Shown here piece after piece: positions 1 to 9,085 of a stretch of DNA of 64,000 nt (within the stretch, counting starts at the first letter, position 1; the number at the start of each line of letters is the position of its first letter). Below the pieces are notes generated by a model that was not told the DNA's origin, did no database searches, and saw nothing but the letters and a program-made list of their open reading frames with translations. The stretch spans positions 186,765-250,764 of the forward strand of contig NZ_QWDC01000004.1 in NCBI RefSeq assembly GCF_003432115.1. Direction: 5' to 3'. The DNA is from Mucilaginibacter conchicola (GTDB taxonomy: Bacteria > Bacteroidota > Bacteroidia > Sphingobacteriales > Sphingobacteriaceae). The position numbers and the translations under genes were made by a program.

Positions 1-31
1 AACGCCCGAAATAAGAAGCCTCTCTAACTTG

Positions 32-121
32 CGTCATTGTGAGGTACGAAGCAATCTCTTTAGGACAGGCGGCTCTGTAAGTCGGGGATTGCCACATCGG
101 CTACGCCTTCTCGCAATGACG
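32..121. repeat. GTCATTGCGAG-type palindromic repeat, copy 1
   Basis: A 90-bp imperfect inverted repeat. The left end CGTCATTGTGAG (32-43) pairs with the right end CTCGCAATGACG (110-121), with one mismatch. Its interior (GAGGTACGAAGCAATCTC, then GGGGATTGCCAC) is nearly the same as the copy at 63542-63630, so these two form one subfamily. It occupies most of the gene-free stretch 1-215. It looks like a non-autonomous intergenic element; no ORF of its own is evident. Confidence 0.8.
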
Positions 122-215
122 TGGTTTACAAACTTTCTGTACCACAAAATTTACAAACCTTCATAAACCAAAAACGGCCTCTGCGCGTTTTAAACTAAAT
201 ATAAACCTCTTAGTT

Positions 216-506
216 ATGAGTATCAGTGTAGTTGCTTCGTTAGAGTGCCGCAGGGATGCCGGCAATGTTTTAAGCGCCGAGCTGAGGAAGCTGGTGATTG
301 CATCGCAAAAGGAAGATGGTTGTATAAATTGCCAGGTTTACCAGAGCCAGGACCAGCCTTCGCATTTTTTTATTGAAGAGGAGTGGGCCGATGATGCCAT
401 GCTGAAAAAGCACAGGCAAACGCGGCACTATAAATACTTTACCCACATATTGCCCGCACTGCTTAACCATCCTGCGGATGTAAAAGTGCATAAGCGCCTA
501 AATTAA
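216..506 (+). CDS. Putative quinol monooxygenase (ABM domain)
   Basis: A 96-residue protein with the size and pattern of the antibiotic-biosynthesis-monooxygenase (ABM) family, small dimeric ferredoxin-like proteins that oxidise quinol-like or reactive carbonyl compounds, or that in some members degrade haem. Visible marks are the N-terminal strand with SVVASLECR, the DGCINCQVYQSQD segment where the family has 'EpGclrYel', the FFIEEEWAD strand, and the HRQTRHYKYF helix. It begins at ATG 216 without a clear Shine-Dalgarno, as is usual here. It stands alone, 78 bp ahead of a receiver protein. The substrate cannot be told from sequence. Confidence 0.75.
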   Translation: MSISVVASLECRRDAGNVLSAELRKLVIASQKEDGCINCQVYQSQDQPSHFFIEEEWADDAMLKKHRQTRHYKYFTHILPALLNHPADVKVHKRLN

Positions 507-584
507 AAAGGCGCAGTAAACAAAATAATTTTGCCGCTGTTGTAATAATAGCCTCTTAAGGGCCTATAATACATTTAATGAACT

Positions 585-971
585 ATGGCTAAGAAGATTT
601 TGGTTATTGAAGATGATAGGGATATAAGGGAAAGCGTTACCTATATGCTGGAGAGTGATGGTTATGAAGTAACTGCTTCAGACAACTCCAGGATACTAAG
701 ATCATTACCGGATATTGCCCCCGATTTGATACTGCTTGATAATTGGCTTACTGATTGGGCAAGCGATGCCAGCGGCCAGCAGATAAGCAAAGAACTAAAA
801 TCGGACCCCAAAACAAGCCATATACCCATCATTATCCTCTCAGCCGTTAACAACGTAGCCGAAATAGCCGAAGCCGGCCTTGCCGATGCATACATCAAAA
901 AACCATTTGATGTGGATGAGCTGTTGGCGCTGGTGAAAAAGTATATAAGCGAAGCCCCCCCCGCCCCCTGA
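585..971 (+). CDS. Single-domain response regulator (CheY-like receiver)
   Basis: A 128-residue protein made of one receiver domain and nothing else. The acidic pocket is D10/D11 (VIEDDRD), the phosphoacceptor is D52 (ILLDNWL), the switch serine is in IILSA, and the conserved lysine is in YIKKPFD. With no output domain it must act by protein contact, as a phosphate shuttle or CheY-like switch. No kinase gene is adjacent, so the partner is unknown. The last codons (EAPPAP) and the TGA stop are encoded by a GC-rich repeat that runs past the gene end, so the natural C-terminus may have been altered by that repeat. A possible -7 element TAATTTTG lies at 526-533. Confidence 0.92.
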   Translation: MAKKILVIEDDRDIRESVTYMLESDGYEVTASDNSRILRSLPDIAPDLILLDNWLTDWASDASGQQISKELKSDPKTSHIPIIILSAVNNVAEIAEAGLADAYIKKPFDVDELLALVKKYISEAPPAP

Positions 972-980
972 AGGGGGAGC
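953..980. repeat. GC-rich repeat (GCCCCCTGAAGGGGGAGC), left copy
   Basis: The sequence contains the palindrome CCCCCTGAAGGGGG preceded by a C-run. It overlaps the end and stop codon of the receiver gene. A copy in opposite orientation lies at 1112-1144, so the pair forms an interrupted inverted repeat of about 26 bp around the intergenic terminator. Confidence 0.75.
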
Positions 981-993
981 TTTTGAAAAGCAT

Positions 994-1028
994 AAAGCCT
1001 GTTCATGTAGTTATGAACAGGCTTTTTT
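994..1028 (+). terminator. Rho-independent terminator after the receiver gene
   Basis: Stem AAAGCCTGTTCAT (994-1006) pairs with ATGAACAGGCTTT (from 1012), with a 5-base loop, and is followed by a T-run to 1028. It ends the receiver transcript and may also serve the convergent receptor gene from the other side. Confidence 0.85.
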
Positions 1029-1111
1029 TAATATCGAACATTGAATCTTAAATTTTGAATGATGAAGGGATAATTTCGAAATTCAACATTCGATATTCAT
1101 GATTCATTATT

Positions 1112-1144
1112 GCTCCTACTCCCCCTTCAGGGGGCGGGGGGGCT
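1112..1144. repeat. GC-rich repeat, right copy (inverted)
   Basis: The inverse of the repeat at 953-980 (CCCCCTTCAGGGGG followed by a G-run). It reaches the TAG stop (1143-1145) of the TonB receptor on the minus strand. The two copies therefore sit exactly at the 3' ends of two convergent genes. Confidence 0.75.
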
Positions 1145-3323
1145 AAATCTTCACCCCAAACCCAATATTGAACGATATACCATCGCCTGGCAGGATGCCG
1201 GGGCCAGGGTACATGTTAATGCGGCGGGTAAAGTATTTTTGGTTGGTAAGGTTGTTTACGTTGAAATTAACGTGGTAGCTTTTAAGGAAGCTGTAGTTAA
1301 AAGCCAGATCAACCAGTTTGTAGGCCGGTACCACGCCTGATGCACCTGTTGCATTAAATACAGTGTTGTTAGCATCGCTAAACTGTTTGCCTACATAGCT
1401 GAATAATACCGTAGATGTGATGTGGCCGTTTAGGTAGGTTAAACCTGTGCGGTTGGTCCAGTCTGGTGTGCCTTCAATTTTGTGACCTACCAAGCTGGCA
1501 TTGGTGCCGTTGTTATTGATGCTACCGCTTACGTACCTGCCATGGGTATAGGCAAGGGTATTGAAGATGCGCAGATCGCTTGTGGCCTGTGAGTTGAAAC
1601 CGCGGATAAGCGATAACTCGGTATAAGCCTCGATACCTTTTGCTTCGGCGTTACCAACGGTGGTAAGGTATAGGTGGTTTGCACCGCCTGCATCCTGCAC
1701 GGTAAGAGTACCTGCGCGGTTATTATAACGCACAAAGAAACCATTTACATCAAACGTAAAGGCCTGGCCAATTTTGCCGCGGTAGCCCAGGTCTGAGTTG
1801 TAGCCTTTGCTGTCTTTCATGTTAGGATCAACCAGGGTTAGCTGGTCTGCCGGGGTAACGGCAGCATAGATGTAGGGACGGTAAGCTTGCGAGAAGTTAC
1901 CATAGATCTGCGTGGTGCCGGTAACCTGGTATTGCAAACCGGCGCCAAACAGCGGGAAGGTACGGTCGCGTTTGTAATCAACATTGGTGCTGCGGTTGTT
2001 CACCACGCCGTTGATGGTGGTTTTTATGCCCTCGAAACGTACGCCCGGCGTAAATGAGAATTTATCCGTAAGGTGGAAGATGTTCTCAGCAAAAGCTGCG
2101 TAGTTAATGGCGTTCAGGTCAAGGTCGATGCCGTAATCTTTAACCAGGCTAAGATCAAAATTTGTACCTGTGGTGCCCACGCCTTTTTGCAGGCGATGAG
2201 TTGAACCATCGGCGTAACGTACACCGGTTGTTAAGGTACTGCGCACACTGCCAATGTTGTAATTGGTTAACAAGCGGGCCTCGGTAGTGAAGCTTTTGTA
2301 GTGGTCGCGGTCAACCTGGCGCGGGTTGTAGGTGTTAAGGGTTTTGTTAACCGTATCGGCCACGTTTGAGCCGGCAATGTACTGCACGCTGCTGCGCTCG
2401 CCGAACAAGGCATGGGTGGTAATTTCCAGCCTGGTGTTTGGCGTAAAATTGTAATTGAAAATAATAGCCGGGATGTTAATGGCCGGCATAAAGAAGTTAC
2501 GGAAACGCGTGCTTTGGCGGGCGTTTGCATTGAACATGGCATCAGTTAAACCGCCTGCAATTTGCTGCACATAATCAGACCGCGAGAACTGGAACGAAAG
2601 GCTTCCTTTATCATTAAACTGGTATTTGATATTGGCATAATAAGCGTGATAGTTGAACGCCGCATTAGGTCGCCAGCCATTGCCGCTGCGGGCATCAAAA
2701 TAAGCGTAGTAGCTTACCTTGCCCACTTTGCCGCCAATGGCATTGTACGAGTTAAAGAAACGGTTGCTGCCGGTGGTCTGCTCGCTTTCAATACCGAAAG
2801 CTTTTGTAGTATCCGGTTGTTTTATCTTAAAGTTTACCATACCACCGAACTGGCTGCCAAACTGTAATGCCGATGCGCCGCGCACGTACTGCACCTCACC
2901 AATAGCCTGGAAAGGGGTGTTATAGTGATTTTCCGGGTAGCCTACCACATCAGAGTTGGTATTGTAGCCGTTCTGGCGCATGTTGGTTTCTATAGAACGG
3001 TGCATATCTGTACCGCGGGTACCAATATTTATTTGCAGGCCGGCACCATCCATCTCCCAAACGTTAATACCAGGCGTTTGCGCAAAAAGCGTGCGAGCGT
3101 TGTTGCCGGCTAAGTTTGCCTTACCTGCATCCGGATAGATAATGTTTGTTTTTTTGCCCGAGAAAAGGTACTGACCTACAACCTCGGGCAGGTATTTGTT
3201 GCGTGTTTCTTTTATCAGTACGCTGTCTAATTTCAGCGTGTCTTTAGTAATGGTTTGGGCATTGGCCTGGTATGCACAAGCTGCGGCCAATACCGTTAAA
3301 ACGGTTTTATATAAATGTTTCAT
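1143..3323 (-). CDS. TonB-dependent outer-membrane receptor, FecA-like
   Basis: A 726-residue TonB-dependent receptor. It has a signal peptide (residues 1-22, ending ANA-Q), a plug domain with the pattern VQYVRGASALQFGSQFGG typical of siderophore and Fe(III)-dicitrate receptors, and a long beta-barrel with the repeated aromatic strands of the family. The phrase DARSGNGWRPN also fits FecA-like receptors. It is not of the SusC type: it lacks the carboxypeptidase-like N-terminal extension and has no SusD neighbour. It should import a ferric chelate or similar ligand using TonB energy. The gene 3432-3980 lies upstream on the same strand with a 108-bp gap. No Fur box was recognised. The ligand is inference. 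Confidence 0.88.
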   Translation of the reverse strand: MKHLYKTVLTVLAAACAYQANAQTITKDTLKLDSVLIKETRNKYLPEVVGQYLFSGKKTNIIYPDAGKANLAGNNARTLFAQTPGINVWEMDGAGLQINIGTRGTDMHRSIETNMRQNGYNTNSDVVGYPENHYNTPFQAIGEVQYVRGASALQFGSQFGGMVNFKIKQPDTTKAFGIESEQTTGSNRFFNSYNAIGGKVGKVSYYAYFDARSGNGWRPNAAFNYHAYYANIKYQFNDKGSLSFQFSRSDYVQQIAGGLTDAMFNANARQSTRFRNFFMPAINIPAIIFNYNFTPNTRLEITTHALFGERSSVQYIAGSNVADTVNKTLNTYNPRQVDRDHYKSFTTEARLLTNYNIGSVRSTLTTGVRYADGSTHRLQKGVGTTGTNFDLSLVKDYGIDLDLNAINYAAFAENIFHLTDKFSFTPGVRFEGIKTTINGVVNNRSTNVDYKRDRTFPLFGAGLQYQVTGTTQIYGNFSQAYRPYIYAAVTPADQLTLVDPNMKDSKGYNSDLGYRGKIGQAFTFDVNGFFVRYNNRAGTLTVQDAGGANHLYLTTVGNAEAKGIEAYTELSLIRGFNSQATSDLRIFNTLAYTHGRYVSGSINNNGTNASLVGHKIEGTPDWTNRTGLTYLNGHITSTVLFSYVGKQFSDANNTVFNATGASGVVPAYKLVDLAFNYSFLKSYHVNFNVNNLTNQKYFTRRINMYPGPGILPGDGISFNIGFGVKI

Positions 3324-3431
3324 TGTAGTTTAAATCGAAAAATAAGTTAAAAACATAAAGCATCGGTAAACAGCATGGCTATGCCGGTTACGGTTAATTG
3401 TGACTTAGATGCTTAAAGGAAAAAGGTGTTA

Positions 3432-3980
3432 TTAACTTAACAGCTCGGGGGGCTGGGCGGGGCCGGCAATCAGCGGGTCCTTTATTTCAGCGTGACGGCT
3501 CACGAAACCTTTGGCAGGTTCATCGTTAAAACGAACAAAGCTTAACTGTAATACCTGATGGTCATACTTGCTGTCGGCGCCACTCTTTTTGGCAGAGTCG
3601 TCACTTTTTTTATCAGTAGGGATATCATTCACCTGTTTAGCGTAAATGATATTGCTTTTAACCAGCTTGGTTTTTTCGTAGTTGGGTACGCACATTACAT
3701 AGAGCGTATCCTTAGTAAATTTCAGCTTAACGTAGTTGTAACAAGCATTTTTTAATTGTATCTGGCCGGTTACGTTCTTGTAATCGCGCCATTCAAAAAT
3801 GCCGGGAAGATTTTGTTTTACTTTAACTTCTACCAGAGAGTTGGGGTCGTAAAGGTTCTGGCTTATTAGCTCGTTCATGTGCTCATCGGCACGGGCTATC
3901 ATATAATTTTGCAACAGCAAGTAACCACCCCAATTAAAGAGGTATATCACCAGGAAAACTATTGCAAAAAGCCTCTTCAC
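3432..3980 (-). CDS. Membrane-anchored hypothetical protein
   Basis: A 182-residue protein starting at GTG 3980, with a hydrophobic N-terminus (residues 2-25, LFAIVFLVIYLFNWGGYLLL) that serves as a signal anchor, followed by a polar extracytoplasmic region. The C-terminal part is rich in Lys, Asp and Ser (KKSDDSAKKSGADSK) and probably a linker. No family was recognised. It precedes the FecA-like receptor on the same strand, so the two may be co-transcribed. Nothing in the sequence reveals its role. Confidence 0.75.
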   Translation of the reverse strand: MKRLFAIVFLVIYLFNWGGYLLLQNYMIARADEHMNELISQNLYDPNSLVEVKVKQNLPGIFEWRDYKNVTGQIQLKNACYNYVKLKFTKDTLYVMCVPNYEKTKLVKSNIIYAKQVNDIPTDKKSDDSAKKSGADSKYDHQVLQLSFVRFNDEPAKGFVSRHAEIKDPLIAGPAQPPELLS

Positions 3981-4171
3981 TTAATCGGTTTAATCAATTA
4001 CGCAATGTTAACAAAAGTTTACAACAAGCTAAAAATTTTTATAGAAAGTTATATTTCCGGTATCCTATAAGTTACTGTCTGCATCGCCAACATTCACAAT
4101 AATTAATTATTTTCGCGTTCATTTTTAGGCGGCTGTTAAATTGTAGCCGTTGTTTTTAACCCAAAGTATCA

Positions 4172-5590
4172 ATGCAAAGCAAAAAGCGGGTACTGTTTTA
4201 CCTGGTTGACGGTGCCCACGCCGAGGTGTTGCCCGAACTGTTAGAACAAGGCCATCTCCCTAATATCCAACGTATCATTAACGAGGGTACTTACCGTAAA
4301 GCTACCACCTGTTTTCCGTCAACCACAGGGCCGGCTTACCTGCCGTTTTTAACCGGTCATTTCCCGGGTACTATGGATATTACCGGTATCCGCTGGTTTG
4401 ATAAAAAGGAGTTTAAGCGCACCCGTTTCAACAAAATGGCCATGCGCAGCTACTGCGGCCCCGAGGCTGCCTGGTTCAATAGCGATATGCCGGCAGATAA
4501 GCCTACACTGTTTGAGCTGATGGGCGAATCATACAACCTGTACAACATGATAACCCGCAGTGTGCCTGATGAGTATGACCTGGGTAAGAAAGGCAAAGGC
4601 GGCCTGTATATGCGTGCCCACTTTAAACTGCGCCACCACCCGGTAGATATACAGGGCCATGGCCGTGTAATGGAGATGCTGAACAGCGGTAAAGATTTTG
4701 ATTTTCTGTTTGCGGTATTCCCGAGTGTTGACTGGGATTCGCATTACCACCATATCCGCGATGAGCGTACGGTTGAGGCTTACAAAATTGTAGACCGCAG
4801 CCTGGGCGAAGTTCGCGCTAAGTTAGAGGAGCAGGGCAGATGGGATGATACCCTGTTTGTAATGACATCAGACCACGGCCTTACCCCAACCACCAAACAC
4901 CTCGACCTTGGCGACTGGATGACCGCACAGGGCCTTAAAGCCGTTTACTACCCCGTGATATGGAAAACCAACCCTAAAAGTGCGGTATTCATCTCCGGTA
5001 ACTCTTTCGGCGCTATCCACTTGCTTAACCACAAGGGCGACCATGTGCTACGCGAAACCGAGATAATGCAAACTATGGGTGCCGATAAGCTGCAGCTTTT
5101 GGTAAAAGAGGATGCTGTTGATTTTGCCATTTACCGCGGTGATGAAGAGAATACTTTTATTGTACATAACCGCGACGGTAAAGCTAAGATCTCTGTTAAG
5201 GATGATATATTTACCTACGAGCCGCAAACTGCCGATGTATTGAAATACGGCGGTAAAGTAGAAGCAACCGGTCACCGTGAGATATTGGCGAAGACTTTTG
5301 AGACCGATTACCCTGATGCGGTGTTCCAGATCTATCAGTTGTTCCGCAGCCGCAGGGCGGGGGATATTGTGATAAGCGCTGCACTGGGTTATGATCTACG
5401 CGATTTTTGGGAATACCCTGAGCATAAAGGATCGCACGGCTCATTGCACCGTCATCACATTCACGTGCCTTTAATATATAATCAAAAAGGCTGGAAAGAT
5501 CATCCGGCCCGTACCGCCGATCTGTTCGACAGCATCCTGAAATGGAAAGGCATAACCCCAAAAAGTTCAGAAGGCGAACCATTATTTTAA
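4172..5590 (+). CDS. Type I phosphodiesterase / alkaline-phosphatase-superfamily protein
   Basis: A 472-residue member of the alkaline phosphatase superfamily, of the nucleotide pyrophosphatase/phosphodiesterase and phosphoglycerol-transferase type. The metal-binding motif FYLVDGAH near residue 13 supplies the first Asp. The nucleophile is the Thr in PSTTGPAYLPFLTG (about residue 51). Later come DWDSHYHH (Asp/His ligands) and TSDHGLTP. There is no signal peptide, so the enzyme appears cytoplasmic. It hydrolyses a phosphate diester or monoester; the substrate is not clear. Only 21 bp separate it from the flippase-like gene that follows, so the pair is an operon and may act on lipid-linked phosphates. 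Confidence 0.85.
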   Translation: MQSKKRVLFYLVDGAHAEVLPELLEQGHLPNIQRIINEGTYRKATTCFPSTTGPAYLPFLTGHFPGTMDITGIRWFDKKEFKRTRFNKMAMRSYCGPEAAWFNSDMPADKPTLFELMGESYNLYNMITRSVPDEYDLGKKGKGGLYMRAHFKLRHHPVDIQGHGRVMEMLNSGKDFDFLFAVFPSVDWDSHYHHIRDERTVEAYKIVDRSLGEVRAKLEEQGRWDDTLFVMTSDHGLTPTTKHLDLGDWMTAQGLKAVYYPVIWKTNPKSAVFISGNSFGAIHLLNHKGDHVLRETEIMQTMGADKLQLLVKEDAVDFAIYRGDEENTFIVHNRDGKAKISVKDDIFTYEPQTADVLKYGGKVEATGHREILAKTFETDYPDAVFQIYQLFRSRRAGDIVISAALGYDLRDFWEYPEHKGSHGSLHRHHIHVPLIYNQKGWKDHPARTADLFDSILKWKGITPKSSEGEPLF

Positions 5591-5611
5591 ATTGCTATTT
5601 TGCAGCAGCAA

Positions 5612-6697
5612 ATGACAGAGACCACAGAGCCGAACGTGCAGCCCGAGAAACAGGATGCCAAAAACGTATTTAATAAAAAGGTAATTATAAAAGGCAGCCT
5701 GTGGTTTGCCTTGATCACTGTTGCCACTATTGCCGCCGTATTTTTCTATAACAATACCGGCGATACGGTTAAGGCCCTGCAGCATATATCATACAAATAC
5801 ATTGCTATTTGCTTTGTGATGTTGTTTATTGACCTGATGCTGGGCAGCTGGCGTAACCATATCTACGTACAAAAACTGGCGCCCGGTGTATCGCACTGGG
5901 TAAGTTTCAGGGCTAACGTAGCTAATATGTTTATGGGTGCAGTAACACCCGCTCATGGTGGTGCCGGTCCGGCGCAGATATTTGTTTATACCAGCAATGG
6001 AGTAAAGTTTGTTGATGCATTTGCCATTAGTTTGATAAACATGGGCGCTACGCTCATATTTATGCCGCTGGCAGGTTTTGTAGCCATTATGCTGATGAAT
6101 ACCACCGAAGTAGGCCATGCAGTACCTGCTATGTTGCAGTACGGCTTTATATTTTTCCTGCTGTTTTTGCTGGCTTTTTTGCTGGCCTTTTGGAAACCGC
6201 TTTTAATGGGTTCATTGATAAAAGAAATAGCTAAAGGGCTTTCAAGAGTATTTCCTAAACGTAAAGACAAGTTGGAGAAATGGGCCAATAACTCATTTGA
6301 AAGTATAAGCAAATACCAGCAATCATGTAGTGTTATCATTAGTAAAAACCCTTATCTGTTTCCGCTGAGTTTGGTGATCACCACGGCCTTGTATATGAAC
6401 AAGTACTGTATGCAATGGGTAATTTTACTGGGGTTGGGTGTACATGCCAACCTGGTGCAGGTGATATCAATCCAGATCCTGATCCAATTTATGATCTATT
6501 TTGCGCCAACTCCCGGTGGCAGCGGTTTTGCCGAAGGTTTTATATCGGCCTTGTTTGGTAAAATTGTACCAGCCGCTTTGTTATCAATATTTACTCTACT
6601 TCAGCGCTCGTTCCTGTTGTTTTTCCCGGCCATGGTTGGGGCTTATGTAGTGATCAGCTTGCTGCGTAAACAAACTATGAAACAATCGGTTAAGTAA
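5612..6697 (+). CDS. Flippase-like integral membrane protein (LPG synthase TM family)
   Basis: A 361-residue protein with about eight membrane helices, matching the 'lysylphosphatidylglycerol synthase transmembrane region' family (YbhN/AglD-like, UPF0104). The family signature is seen in NVANMFMGAVTPAHGGAGPAQ and later APTPGGSGFAEG, each with a Pro and Gly-rich re-entrant element. The aminoacyl-transferase domain of true MprF is absent, so it may be a lipid or polyprenyl-phosphate flippase. I chose ATG 5612; TTG 5600 would add four residues. It is the second gene of an operon with the phosphodiesterase. Confidence 0.85.
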   Translation: MTETTEPNVQPEKQDAKNVFNKKVIIKGSLWFALITVATIAAVFFYNNTGDTVKALQHISYKYIAICFVMLFIDLMLGSWRNHIYVQKLAPGVSHWVSFRANVANMFMGAVTPAHGGAGPAQIFVYTSNGVKFVDAFAISLINMGATLIFMPLAGFVAIMLMNTTEVGHAVPAMLQYGFIFFLLFLLAFLLAFWKPLLMGSLIKEIAKGLSRVFPKRKDKLEKWANNSFESISKYQQSCSVIISKNPYLFPLSLVITTALYMNKYCMQWVILLGLGVHANLVQVISIQILIQFMIYFAPTPGGSGFAEGFISALFGKIVPAALLSIFTLLQRSFLLFFPAMVGAYVVISLLRKQTMKQSVK

Positions 6698-6770
6698 TTT
6701 TTTAAATTTCAGCGAAATTTTTTTATTCCTTTCAGTTTTATATCTTTAGAACTCATTCTTGTTCCCCTAA

Positions 6771-8702
6771 ATGAGAAAGTTACTATTGATAATAACCTTA
6801 TTGCTGCCATTTGCCCTGCAGGCACAAAACCGGCGTATCGACAGTCTGAAAAACAGGCTTGTAGCAATCCGTGTTGATACCGCCCGGGCAGACCTTTATT
6901 ACCACATTGCTGTTGCTTTGCAACGCATTGATCCTGTTGCTTCAAAAAAATATATCGATACCGCCGCGGTTTTAGTAAAGAAACTAAATTACCCTATGGG
7001 GCTGGCTAATGTTTACTCGTTTAACGCAGTACAAAGCTCGTTGCAAGGTAAGTTCGACTCCTTGTTTGTTTACAGCGAGCAATGTCTTAAAATAGCCCAA
7101 AAATACAAGCTGCCGCTTGCCACTGCCAAAGCCTATAACGGCATGGGTATATACCACTGGCAAACCGGCGATTACAGTGAGGCTATCAAGAACCACCTGG
7201 CCGCACTCCGCATCCGCGAACAGTATAAAGACCAGGAAGGTATTGCTGCCTCAAGGGCTAATTTGGCCTGGGTATATTTTGATAACCAGGATATAAAGAA
7301 ATCCGAACAATATGGTTTAGACGCCTTAAACCTGGCAAAGAAGATAGACAACCCTACCATTGTAGTAAATGCCCTGCAATTGCTGGCCAATGTTTACGGC
7401 TCAACCGGCAAGTACGACAAAGCCCTGCATTGCGATGAGGAGACTATAGTAATAAGTAACCGGGAGGGTAACAAACGCGGCTTGTCGCAGGCTTACTCAA
7501 ACATGGCCAATTGTTATACTGAGATGAAGCTGTACGATAAAGCCCTGCAGTACCAGCACGAGGTTTTAAAGATAGATGAGTTTTTTAACGATAAGAAGCA
7601 AATAAGCGATACTTACCTCAACATAGGCGGCATCTACACCCAAAAGAAAGACTTTTCTAATGCCATGAAATGGCTTAAAGGCAGCATTAAATTTGCCGAA
7701 GAAAGCAAATTTAAACAGGGGCAGCGTGGCGCCTGGCAATTGCTTAGCTCAGTTTATGAAAGTAAAGGCGATTACAAGAATGCCCTTGCTGCCCACCAGA
7801 AATATCAGGAAGCAAGTGTAGCATTGGTTAACGAGCAAAGCAATGCTCAGATAGCACACATGAACGCCCATTACGAAACTGAGAAAAAGGAGCAGACCAT
7901 CAAACTGCTTAATAAAGAGAATACTATCCAGAAGCTATCTATCAATAAGCAAAAAACTACCATATCTATTATAGTAGGTTTGGTGCTGGTGGCTTTCGTG
8001 ATGACGGCATTGGTGTATAACCGCAATAAACTAAAGCAAAAGGCCCAGCTGCAAACACAACTGATAAAACACCAGGAATCGATGACCAAAGCCGTGCTGG
8101 ATGCAGAGGAGCACGAACGCAAACGCATAGCCGCCGACCTGCATGATGGAGTGGGGCAACTGTTCTCGGCCGTAAAAATGAACCTGAACGGCTTGTTCGA
8201 GCGAACAGAGTTCCCGCGGCAGGAAGATCGTTTCCTGGCCGAGAACACCATGGCATTGGTTGAGGAAAGCTGCAAAGAGGTACGCGTGATATCACATCAG
8301 ATGATGCCGAACATGCTGCTGCGATCCGGCCTGGCATCAGACCTTAAAAGTTTTATCGAGAAGATAGATGCTGATAAGCTGAAGATCAACCTCGAAACCT
8401 CGGGTTTTAAAGATAAGCTGGAAAGCAATGTGGAGACCATGCTGTACCGCATTATCCAGGAAACCATCAACAACGTTATTAAACACGCTCAGGCCACACA
8501 GTTGAATATTGAACTAAAACAATGCAAGGAAGAAATAACAGCTATTATTAAAGACAACGGCATTGGCTTTGATACAAAGGCACAAGCCAACGGTATCGGT
8601 CTTAAAAATATCCTTACCCGTATAGAGTACCTTAAAGGAACTATCAACTATAATTCTGTACCGGGCCGTGGTACTATTGTGAGCATACAGGTGCCGGCTT
8701 AG
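6771..8702 (+). CDS. TPR-containing sensor histidine kinase (HisKA_3 type)
   Basis: A 643-residue kinase. It has a signal peptide (1-18), a run of tetratricopeptide repeats (about 40-350, with phrases such as YNGMGIYHWQTGDYSEAI and NIGGIYTQKKDFSNA), a coiled coil, a membrane helix (398-416), then a HisKA_3 domain with H458 in AADLHDGVGQL, and a HATPase_c domain (DNGIGFD, ANGIGLKNI). The periplasmic TPR array is the likely sensor, perhaps through another protein. HisKA_3 kinases normally pair with NarL/LuxR-type regulators, but no such regulator is adjacent; the next gene is an OmpR-type regulator with its own kinase. It is therefore an orphan in this window. Confidence 0.93.
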   Translation: MRKLLLIITLLLPFALQAQNRRIDSLKNRLVAIRVDTARADLYYHIAVALQRIDPVASKKYIDTAAVLVKKLNYPMGLANVYSFNAVQSSLQGKFDSLFVYSEQCLKIAQKYKLPLATAKAYNGMGIYHWQTGDYSEAIKNHLAALRIREQYKDQEGIAASRANLAWVYFDNQDIKKSEQYGLDALNLAKKIDNPTIVVNALQLLANVYGSTGKYDKALHCDEETIVISNREGNKRGLSQAYSNMANCYTEMKLYDKALQYQHEVLKIDEFFNDKKQISDTYLNIGGIYTQKKDFSNAMKWLKGSIKFAEESKFKQGQRGAWQLLSSVYESKGDYKNALAAHQKYQEASVALVNEQSNAQIAHMNAHYETEKKEQTIKLLNKENTIQKLSINKQKTTISIIVGLVLVAFVMTALVYNRNKLKQKAQLQTQLIKHQESMTKAVLDAEEHERKRIAADLHDGVGQLFSAVKMNLNGLFERTEFPRQEDRFLAENTMALVEESCKEVRVISHQMMPNMLLRSGLASDLKSFIEKIDADKLKINLETSGFKDKLESNVETMLYRIIQETINNVIKHAQATQLNIELKQCKEEITAIIKDNGIGFDTKAQANGIGLKNILTRIEYLKGTINYNSVPGRGTIVSIQVPA

Positions 8703-8729
8703 TTTTAAGTCTTAAATAATAGTTCATTG

Positions 8730-8867
8730 CTGTTGGCTTTAGCAAACGGTTAACTGTACAGTTCAATTTGGCTAAAGCCATTTGGTTAGTTTCCCTATCC
8801 CGTCGGCTAAAGCCGACGGCAATGATGAAAGGCGTTTGTATTCATTGCCGTTGGCTTCAGCCAACGG
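8730..8867. repeat. Cluster of CCGTTGGCT hairpin repeats
   Basis: Four related short hairpins: 8730-8749 (CTGTTGGCTTTAGCAAACGG), 8767-8780 (TTTGGCTAAAGCCA), 8800-8819 (CCGTCGGCTAAAGCCGACGG, a perfect stem) and 8848-8867 (CCGTTGGCTTCAGCCAACGG). A fifth lies at 9307-9326. Three of them (8730, 8848, 9307) follow TTGC or TTGCC, so the flanks are conserved too. They behave like REP-type palindromes. Confidence 0.8.
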
Positions 8868-9085
8868 TATCGAAGGCTTTGGCATAAAGCTGTTCTGATA
8901 TTTTGAGATATGAAATTAAAAAGGGTGATTTTCCCCTTTTTTTAGGTGAGATAAGGGAAAACAGGCTTAGTTTAACCTCGTACATTAGCAGTGTTGAAAC
9001 TAAACCTTATTTAAAATTTAACGGCCATACTTCGGGGGAGGTATGGCTGTTTTTATTTTACCCTTCCAATAGATCATCTGTTATT

